This document shows positions 1 to 4,108 of a DNA stretch of 8,986 nt, in pieces; the first letter of the stretch is position 1; each line of letters begins with the position of its first letter. The stretch is from Candidatus Hydrogenedentota bacterium (GTDB lineage Bacteria > Hydrogenedentota > Hydrogenedentia > Hydrogenedentales > SLHB01), in NCBI GenBank assembly GCA_007130675.1, contig SLSB01000130.1, positions 1 to 8,986 on the forward strand, read 5' to 3'. The notes below the pieces were generated by a model, which was not told where the DNA came from, searched no databases, and was given only the letters and a program-made list of their open reading frames with translations. The translations under genes were made by a program, and so were the position numbers.

Positions 1-90
1 AGGCGCGGGACCTCCGGCCCCGTCACAGGCCGTAGCGAAGCGCAGGTGCCGCGGCCCGGCGCGGCATTCCAGTCCTGTCCGCGGAGCCAG
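1..90 (+). repeat. GC-rich repeat, copy 1 (left part cut by window edge), with tRNA-like 3' end
   Basis: This is the first of three near-identical direct repeats. It differs from copy 2 at one position (31 versus 180) and from copy 3 at one position (70) up to base 86. The 3' part has tRNA geometry: T-loop TTCCAGT (67-73), T-stem strand CCTGT (74-78), acceptor strand CCGCGGA (79-85), G86 and CCA (87-89). The matching T-stem strand ACAGG sits at 25-29, separated from the T-loop by a 37-nt GC-rich insert (30-66) that contains the hairpin GCCGCG/CGCGGC. The repeat is directly followed by a terminator hairpin. No 5' tRNA half is visible, so this is not a functional tRNA. The left end with the TTAATCCC motif lies outside the window. 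Confidence 0.9.
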
Positions 91-100
91 ACACATTCAG

Positions 101-121
101 CCACCCGCAAGGGTGGTTTTT
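101..121 (+). terminator. Intrinsic terminator after repeat copy 1
   Basis: A perfect 6-bp stem CCACCC/GGGTGG with a GCAA tetraloop is followed at once by five T. It lies 11 nt beyond the CCA end of the tRNA-like sequence, where a tRNA gene terminator would be. The left arm, extended to GCCACCC (100-106), can alternatively pair with GGGTGGC at 130-136. Confidence 0.7.
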
Positions 122-138
122 CTGTTAGCGGGTGGCGC

Positions 139-239
139 TTAATCCCGCGAGGCGCGGGACCTCCGGCCCCGTCACAGGCTGTAGCGAAGCGCAGGTGCCG
201 CGGCCCGGCGCGGCATTCCAGTCCTGTCCGCGGAGCCAG
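139..239 (+). repeat. GC-rich repeat, copy 2, complete, with tRNA-like 3' end
   Basis: The copy begins at TTAATCCCGCGAGG and ends at GGAGCCAG. Visible hairpins are CCCGCG-AGG-CGCGGG (144-158), CGGCC/GGCTG-type pairing around GTCACA, and GCCGCG/CGCGGC near 197-214. The tRNA-like parts are ACAGG (174-178), a 37-nt insert (179-215), T-loop TTCCAGT (216-222), CCTGT (223-227), CCGCGGA (228-234), G235 and CCA (236-238). The sequence just upstream, GGTGGCGCTTAA, resembles a tRNA-Asn anticodon arm. The repeat is translatable in frame with the nuclease gene, but that is most likely incidental. Confidence 0.92.
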
Positions 240-247
240 GCGTTTTA

Positions 248-278
248 CCGCCACCCCCAGCGAATGGCGGCTTCTTTT
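248..278 (+). terminator. Terminator-like hairpin between repeat copy 2 and the nuclease gene
   Basis: CCGCCA (248-253) and TGGCGG (265-270) form a 6-bp perfect stem with an 11-nt loop, followed by CTTCTTTT. It sits 10 nt after the tRNA-like CCA end, as in copy 1. It is only 12 nt before the likely GTG start of the nuclease gene, so it should limit read-through expression from upstream. The long loop makes termination strength uncertain. Confidence 0.5.
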
Positions 279-290
279 CGGGGAATTGCC

Positions 291-560
291 GTGTTTTATG
301 TTTACATCCTCCAGAGCGAGACGACAGGCCGTCACTACTGCGGCCAGACTGACAACCTCAAACGGCGCCTTGCCCAGCACAACAACCCAACGCACCACGG
401 CACCCATACAACCAAGCGCTTTGCAGGACCCTGGCGCGTGATATGGAGCAAGGAATTCGCCACACGCGCCGAGGCCATGGCGCTGGAGAAGAGCATCAAG
501 AAACGCGGAATCCGACGCTTTCTGGAGACCCAACACACCGATGACGCGGGTAGCTGTTAA
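291..560 (+). CDS. Small GIY-YIG family nuclease
   Basis: The 89-residue product is a single GIY-YIG domain of the small stand-alone (YhbQ/UPF0213-like) type. Visible motifs are YVYIL (the 'GIY' strand, residues 3-7), HYCGQT (the 'YIG' strand, with Cys where Ile is usual), the catalytic-type Arg in NLKRRLAQHN, and the metal-binding-type Glu in ALEKSIKKRG. Such proteins are predicted divalent-metal DNA endonucleases. The GTG start at 291 is chosen because GGGGAA lies 5 nt upstream and the domain starts immediately. ATG 264 has no ribosome site and lies in a hairpin, and ATG 132 would run through the repeat. The TAA stop lies inside the left edge of repeat copy 3. Being bracketed by repeats suggests a role in spreading or maintaining them, but this is inference. 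Confidence 0.85.
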   Translation: MFYVYILQSETTGRHYCGQTDNLKRRLAQHNNPTHHGTHTTKRFAGPWRVIWSKEFATRAEAMALEKSIKKRGIRRFLETQHTDDAGSC

Positions 561-653
561 TCCCGCGAGGCGCGGGACCTCCGGCCCCGTCACAGGCCGT
601 AGCGAAGCGCAGGTGCCGCGGCCCGGCGCGGCATTCGAGTCCTGTCCGCGGAG
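557..653 (+). repeat. GC-rich repeat, copy 3, with tRNA-like 3' end
   Basis: This copy starts at TTAATCCCGCGAGG and includes the nuclease stop codon (558-560). The preceding context gives CTGTTAA (554-560), identical to the tRNA-Asn(GTT) anticodon loop. The tRNA-like parts are ACAGG (592-596), a 37-nt insert (597-633), T-loop TTCGAGT (634-640, canonical TTCRANN), CCTGT (641-645), CCGCGGA (646-652) and G653. The match to the other copies ends here: CCAG is replaced by AGCAG, so the encoded CCA is lost. No clear terminator follows. Confidence 0.92.
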
Positions 654-668
654 AGCAGTTTTTCCCGC

Positions 669-690
669 GGCCCCGACGTGGCCCCGACGT
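669..690 (+). repeat. 11-bp perfect tandem duplication
   Basis: GGCCCCGACGT occurs twice back to back (669-679 and 680-690), ending just at the promoter -35 box. It is probably a slippage product or a binding-site duplication upstream of the promoter. Confidence 0.8.
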
Positions 691-719
691 TGACAGCGGA
701 CACAGCGAGAGACTATGCT
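690..719 (+). promoter_or_regulatory. Predicted sigma70-type promoter of the sua5-purK-purE operon
   Basis: A perfect -35 TTGACA (690-695) is followed after 18 nt by TATGCT (714-719, four of six consensus bases). A 13-nt palindrome ATGCTT-C-AAGCAT (715-727) overlaps the -10 box and likely start site, as an operator might. The next + strand gene begins at 901, giving a leader of about 175 nt. Confidence 0.55.
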
Positions 720-787
720 TCAAGCATCAAGATGGCATCGGGCAGATTGACAGAGGACCGTCGGCTGGCGACCTGCTGTAGACATCG

Positions 788-817
788 GCCGGCAAGCAGG
801 TTTTTCCTGCTGCCGGC
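788..817 (+). promoter_or_regulatory. Long stem-loop in the sua5 leader (possible attenuator or terminator)
   Basis: GCCGGCAAGCAGG (788-800) pairs with CCTGCTGCCGGC (806-817) around a TTTTT loop. This gives 12 bp with one bulged A. It is followed by ATTTCTCT, a weak T-rich tract. It lies between the predicted promoter and the gene, so partial termination of the operon transcript is possible. No known riboswitch is recognised. Confidence 0.5.
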
Positions 818-900
818 ATTTCTCTATGTGCGAAGCATCGTCTGCTCGAGGAAGAGTTTTATGCTTGGGACTGCTCAGGGGGTTAGGAGATAAAGGCCAC

Positions 901-1911
901 ATGGCGACAGAGGCGTTTCTGGCAAGTGCCGGATTGACAGACGAGGTGGTCCGACGTGATGCCAAGACCAACCTTCGCAAAGCCGCCGATGTACTGCAGA
1001 GCGGCGGCTTGGTCGCCTTCCCCACCGAGACTGTCTACGGACTGGGCGCAAACGCATTGGACGCAACGGCCGTTGCACGCGTGTTCGAGGTCAAGCGGAG
1101 GCCTCGGTTTGATCCGCTGATTGTACATGTCCATTCGATGGTTCAAGCCAGACTGGTTGCGTGCTATTGGCGGGACACCGCCGTGGAACTTGCGCGGCGG
1201 TTCTGGCCTGGCCCACTCACGCTGGTTCTGCCCAAAAGCGACGTGGTACCGGACATTGTCGCGTCAGGACTGTCCACTGTAGCCGTACGGGTGCCGGACC
1301 ATCCGCTGGCTCTCGCGCTCATCGCGGAGGCTGGCCTGCCGGTGGCCGCGCCCAGCGCCAACACCTTCGGCAGCATCAGTCCAACCCGAGCCGAACACGT
1401 CCGGAAGCAATTGGATGGCGAAATAGACCTGTTGCTGGATGGCGGCCCTTGCCGGGTCGGGGTAGAATCCACGATTTTGTCTCTGGAAGACGATGTACCG
1501 CTGCTCCTTCGCGCCGGCGGCACACCGCTGGAGGAGATCGAAAGTGTCGTTGGGCCGGTGCGGCGCCAGCGCTCCGACCCCGGACGCCCAACCGCGCCCG
1601 GACAGTGCCCGCAACACTACGCCCCCAAGACACAACTTGTCCTATGGCAGGACGATGGCAGCCCACCGGCATCCCCACGAGCCGGTCTGCTGACGCTATG
1701 CCCACCGGCAGATCCAAATCAGTTCGCGGCGGTCGAGGTGCTCGCGGAGAGCGGGAATCTACGTGAGGCAGCAACTAATCTGTTCGCCGCGCTTCACCGG
1801 CTCGACGCAATGGGTCTCGACCTGATCGTAGCGGTCCCTGTGCCTGATGAAGGCTTGGGGTTGGCTATAAACGACCGGCTTCGCCGTGCAGCCACCACAA
1901 AAAAACAGTAG
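901..1911 (+). CDS. sua5: L-threonylcarbamoyladenylate synthase (Sua5/YwlC type)
   Basis: This enzyme joins threonine, bicarbonate and ATP into threonylcarbamoyl-AMP, the first step of the t6A37 modification of ANN-decoding tRNAs in the cytoplasm. The 336-residue protein has the two-part Sua5 layout rather than the short TsaC form. The YrdC/TsaC domain shows PTETVYGLGANA (41-52), KRRP (65-68, KGRP in many relatives), DPLIVH (71-76), FWPGPLTLVL (101-110) and APSANTFGSISPT (about 150-162). The linker and C-terminal domain show GQCPQHYAPKTQ (234-245) and end GLAINDRLRRAA. ATG 901 has AGGAG 11 nt upstream, and the family N-terminus fits. An in-frame ATG at 826 would add 25 non-conserved residues overlapping the leader. 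purK follows after 33 bp, probably on the same transcript. Confidence 0.93.
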   Translation: MATEAFLASAGLTDEVVRRDAKTNLRKAADVLQSGGLVAFPTETVYGLGANALDATAVARVFEVKRRPRFDPLIVHVHSMVQARLVACYWRDTAVELARRFWPGPLTLVLPKSDVVPDIVASGLSTVAVRVPDHPLALALIAEAGLPVAAPSANTFGSISPTRAEHVRKQLDGEIDLLLDGGPCRVGVESTILSLEDDVPLLLRAGGTPLEEIESVVGPVRRQRSDPGRPTAPGQCPQHYAPKTQLVLWQDDGSPPASPRAGLLTLCPPADPNQFAAVEVLAESGNLREAATNLFAALHRLDAMGLDLIVAVPVPDEGLGLAINDRLRRAATTKKQ

Positions 1912-1944
1912 CATGAAGCATATCATCTACAACAGGGGAGGCGT

Positions 1945-3108
1945 GTGCGCGTGGAGAAGCTTGTAACCTCCGATTTCCGCCTTGGGATCATCGCCGGTGG
2001 ACAACTGGGCAAGATGCTGGCGCTTGCCGCGAGTCCATGGGATGTGAAAACGTATGTTCTCGATTCAGATGAGCACTGCCCTGCGGCGACTGTCTGCACA
2101 CGCTGGATTCAAGGCGACTGCACCGACTTCGATGCCGTCTACAGCTTTGGCCAGGAGGTAGAGATGATCACGTTTGAAATCGAAAACGTGAACACCGAAG
2201 CACTGCAGAAGCTCAAGCGAGAGGGCAAGAGGATTCACCCGGATCCTGATGTGCTGGCCCTGATTCAGGACAAAGGAAAGCAGAAACAGTTCTTCCAGAA
2301 GCACGCGGTACCCAGCGCCGCCTTTACGCTGATGAACGGTCCGGAGGAGATCCTGAGCGCACTAAAGGAAGGCCGACTCACACTCCCGTTCGTGCAAAAG
2401 GTTCGAAGAGCAGGCTACGACGGAAGAGGTGTGGCTGTCATATGCGGCGAAGAGGACCTGGCGAAGCTCTTGCAAGGGCCTTCCGTCATCGAGGCGACTG
2501 TCGACATCGAGAAGGAACTGGCGGTCATAGTGGCTCGGAATGGAAAGGGAGAGACGGCATCCTTTCCGGTAGTGGAGATGGTGCTGAACCCGAACGCCAA
2601 TTTGGTGGAAATGCTCGTGAGCCCGGCACGCATTGACGCGAGTCTGCACCGCAACGCCACGGAGCTGGCTTTGCAGCTGGCAGTGAAGTCGGGCCTACAG
2701 GGTGTTCTGGCGGTCGAACTCTTCCTGGACAGAAACGGGCAGTTGTGGGTAAACGAAATCTCGCCACGGCCACACAACTCCGGCCATCACACAATTGAGA
2801 GCGCGGTAACGTCGCAGTACGAGCAGCATCTGCGCGCGGTCTTCGATTTCCCCCTGGGCAGTACAGATCTGAAGCGGCCCTCGGTCTTGCTGAACCTTCT
2901 CGGAGAGAAAGGTCATGAGGGCCCGGTCAGGTATCACGGCTTAACCAAGGTCATGAGCTTGCCTGGCGTCAAAATCCATATCTACGGGAAACGCTATACT
3001 CGGCCCTTTCGCAAGATGGGGCATGTAACGGTGGTTGGTGCGACACTGGAAGAGGCCGAGCACAACGCCGCGGTCGTGAAGAAAACCGTGAGGGTGTATT
3101 CATGCTGA
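1945..3108 (+). CDS. purK: N5-carboxyaminoimidazole ribonucleotide synthase, PurK
   Basis: PurK carboxylates AIR with ATP and bicarbonate to N5-CAIR in de novo purine synthesis. The 387-residue ATP-grasp protein shows IIAGGQLGKMLALAA (15-29), FEIENVN (77-83), PDPDVLALIQDKGKQKQF (100-117), the ATP-binding VQKVRRAGYDGRG (150-162), VLAVELFLDRNG (254-265), the active-site stretch VNEISPRPHNSGHHTIE (269-285) and the C-terminal YGKRYTRPFRKMGHVTVVG (347-365). It is somewhat longer than typical PurK (~355-380). Both candidate starts are GTG: 1945 lies only 3 nt after GGGGAGG, while 1951 has a better 9-nt spacing and may be the true start. The gene overlaps purE by 7 bp, which implies coupled translation. 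Confidence 0.95.
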   Translation: MRVEKLVTSDFRLGIIAGGQLGKMLALAASPWDVKTYVLDSDEHCPAATVCTRWIQGDCTDFDAVYSFGQEVEMITFEIENVNTEALQKLKREGKRIHPDPDVLALIQDKGKQKQFFQKHAVPSAAFTLMNGPEEILSALKEGRLTLPFVQKVRRAGYDGRGVAVICGEEDLAKLLQGPSVIEATVDIEKELAVIVARNGKGETASFPVVEMVLNPNANLVEMLVSPARIDASLHRNATELALQLAVKSGLQGVLAVELFLDRNGQLWVNEISPRPHNSGHHTIESAVTSQYEQHLRAVFDFPLGSTDLKRPSVLLNLLGEKGHEGPVRYHGLTKVMSLPGVKIHIYGKRYTRPFRKMGHVTVVGATLEEAEHNAAVVKKTVRVYSC

Positions 3109-3611
3109 ATCCCAAAGTGGCAATAATTATGGGCTCGGACTCCGACCTGAACGTTATGCAGCAGGCGGCGCAGGTCCTCGCCGAGTTCGACGTGCCCTAC
3201 GAGTTGACCATTGTTTCCGCGCATCGTACTCCGGACCGCATGGTTGGGTATGCCCGCACGGCCCACGAAAGAGGTCTGGAGGTCATCATTGCCGGTGCCG
3301 GTGGCGCAGCCCATTTGCCAGGCATGGTTGCGTCAATCTCGCCATTGCCGGTGATCGGGGTGCCTGTGAAATCCTCCAACTCCATTGATGGCTGGGATTC
3401 GGTGCTTTCGATTCTGCAGATGCCAGGCGGAGTGCCCGTCGCCACCGTAGCGTTAAACGGAGCCAAAAACGCGGGACTGCTGGCGGTTCAGATTCTGTCA
3501 GTGGCCGACGCGGCGCTCCGCCGCAGTCTGCTGGACTACAAGAAGCAGCTCCGCGACTCCGTCCTGCAGAAGGTACAGCGGTTGGAGTCGCAAGACGGAG
3601 CTTCATCCTGA
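3102..3611 (+). CDS. purE: N5-carboxyaminoimidazole ribonucleotide mutase, PurE class I
   Basis: PurE moves the carboxylate of N5-CAIR to C4 to give CAIR, the step after PurK. The 169-residue protein has the class I signatures GSDSDL (11-16), SAHRTP (39-44, with the active-site His), AGAGGAAHLPGM (64-75), PVIGVPV (83-89) and QMPGGVPVATVA (106-117). Length matches bacterial PurE. ATG 3102 lies inside the end of purK, with GAGGG 7 nt upstream. The class I form fits with a PurK partner. The fourth tRNA-like relic and a terminator follow. Confidence 0.97.
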   Translation: MLNPKVAIIMGSDSDLNVMQQAAQVLAEFDVPYELTIVSAHRTPDRMVGYARTAHERGLEVIIAGAGGAAHLPGMVASISPLPVIGVPVKSSNSIDGWDSVLSILQMPGGVPVATVALNGAKNAGLLAVQILSVADAALRRSLLDYKKQLRDSVLQKVQRLESQDGASS

Positions 3612-3668
3612 GGCGATACTTGTCTGGCCAGTTTTTCGCGTCCATCTCCTCGGGCATCTTTTGTGCCA

Positions 3669-3720
3669 GGTGGCTGATAATTGCGTCACGGGAAGGGTTC
3701 GAGCCCTGCCCGCGGAGCCA
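3669..3720 (+). other. Decayed tRNA-like 3' half (copy 4, without large inserts)
   Basis: From GGTGG-CTGATAA (anticodon-arm-like, loop 3674-3680) the sequence runs through GTCACGGG to T-loop TTCGAGC (3698-3704), CCTGC (3705-3709), acceptor strand CCGCGGA (3710-3716), G3717 and CCA (3718-3720). From the T-loop to GCCAGACA it matches copy 1 with three substitutions in 27 nt. Five extra bases (AAGGG or GGGAA) sit just before the T-loop, at the position of the 37-nt insert in the other copies. No D-arm or 5' acceptor strand (expected TCCGCGG) is visible upstream, so it is a pseudo-tRNA. An 8-bp inverted repeat, TGTCTGGC (3621-3628) and GCCAGACA (3717-3724), brackets the region. Confidence 0.6.
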
Positions 3721-3729
3721 GACATGACC

Positions 3730-3772
3730 CAATGTGAGAACTGGTGAACTGCCCGTTCTCACATTGTTTCTT
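3730..3772 (+). terminator. Intrinsic terminator after purE and the tRNA-like relic
   Basis: A 12-bp perfect stem (3730-3741 with 3755-3766, core AATGTGAGAAC/GTTCTCACATT) has a 13-nt loop and is followed by TTTCTT. It lies 9 nt after the CCA of the relic and can end the sua5-purK-purE transcript. The stem is nearly symmetric, so it may also act on the other strand. Confidence 0.75.
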
Positions 3773-4108
3773 GCGGAGAAAGCTTCGCCCGGGCGAGTTC
3801 AGCCGCTCGCGCCCAAATCACGCAGGAACACTCGTTTTTGTCTTCCCCGTGCCCTCACAATAGCGACATGCCACCCAGGTGCCTTTCGTGGAAGATTTTG
3901 TCGGGGTATTGCATGAATGGATTGCCCTTCTCAGATGCCACAGGCAGCTGTGAAATATCCCGGAGCAATCTGTGTGCATGAAAAACAGGTGCTTTCTCAG
4001 GAATCCAAGCATGCCTGGCTTGGCAGGCGTGCACGCTAACCTTGTTTTTGCTCTCTTGAACCGTTACCGTATTCTCAGACTTCAGGGGAATGTGGAAACG
4101 GAGAAAGC
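3773..4108. other. Intergenic region upstream of the glycosidase cluster, no gene seen
   Basis: No open frame here has both a ribosome site and recognisable protein character. A weak promoter-like pair, TTGTTT (4042-4047) and TACCGT (4065-4070) with 17-nt spacing, is the best candidate for driving the cluster, but it is poor. The overlapping inverted repeats near 4005-4032 are described separately. Confidence 0.4.
4005..4032 (+). promoter_or_regulatory. Overlapping, mutually exclusive inverted repeats upstream of the glycosidase cluster
   Basis: CCAAGC (4005-4010) pairs with GCTTGG (4018-4023). Alternatively GCATGCCTG (4009-4017) pairs with CAGGCGTGC (4024-4032), with one G-T pair. The two hairpins share bases and cannot form together. 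A T-run (4045-4049) follows 12 nt later. It could be an operator or an attenuator. Confidence 0.35.

Larger units (their letters stand above)
139..653 (+). mobile_element. Putative GIY-YIG nuclease-repeat element
   Basis: One nuclease gene is bracketed by directly oriented ~100-bp repeats (139-239 and 557-653), with a further copy at 1-90. Between the repeats there is only the terminator-like hairpin and the gene. No transposase, integrase or clear target-site duplication is visible. The unit resembles REP repeats with their RAYT transposases in layout only, with a GIY-YIG protein in the enzyme's place. Mobility is inferred from the layout and the near identity of the copies. It could instead be a static tandem duplication. 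Confidence 0.4.
654..900. other. Intergenic leader region, no gene seen
   Basis: The stretch between repeat copy 3 and sua5 holds the 11-bp tandem repeat, the promoter and the leader hairpin. Short open frames here (for example from ATG 678 or ATG 826) have no ribosome site or recognisable protein. The hexamer AAGCAT or its complement recurs at 715-727, 833-838 and 861-866. Confidence 0.6.

Noticed and set aside
132..290. N-terminal extension of the nuclease gene from ATG 132 (or ATG 264)
   Set aside because: The extension is just translated repeat and terminator sequence with no ribosome site. The GIY-YIG domain begins right at GTG 291, which has a GGGGAA sequence at good spacing.
46..441. 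Open frame of 131 codons in another frame over repeats and nuclease gene
   Set aside because: It spans two repeats and a terminator and overlaps the recognisable GIY-YIG frame. The protein has low-complexity Arg/Pro/Ala content and no motif.
1..653. CRISPR array
   Set aside because: Repeats are ~100 bp, only three in number, irregularly spaced (period 149, then 418) and separated by a gene. No cas genes are present.
747..752. Second TTGACA (-35 like) in the sua5 leader
   Set aside because: No acceptable -10 box occurs 16-19 nt downstream. The same hexamer also recurs inside the coding region near 934.
826..900. Earlier start for sua5 at ATG 826
   Set aside because: It adds 25 non-conserved residues and lies right after the leader hairpin without a ribosome site. 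ATG 901 has AGGAG upstream.
3630..3720. Functional tRNA gene downstream of purE
   Set aside because: The 3' half has good geometry, but no D-arm, no 5' acceptor strand matching CCGCGGA and no clean anticodon stem could be found upstream.
4042..4075. Promoter for the glycosidase cluster
   Set aside because: The best -35/-10 pair matches the consensus poorly, so it is mentioned only as a weak candidate and not called as a feature.
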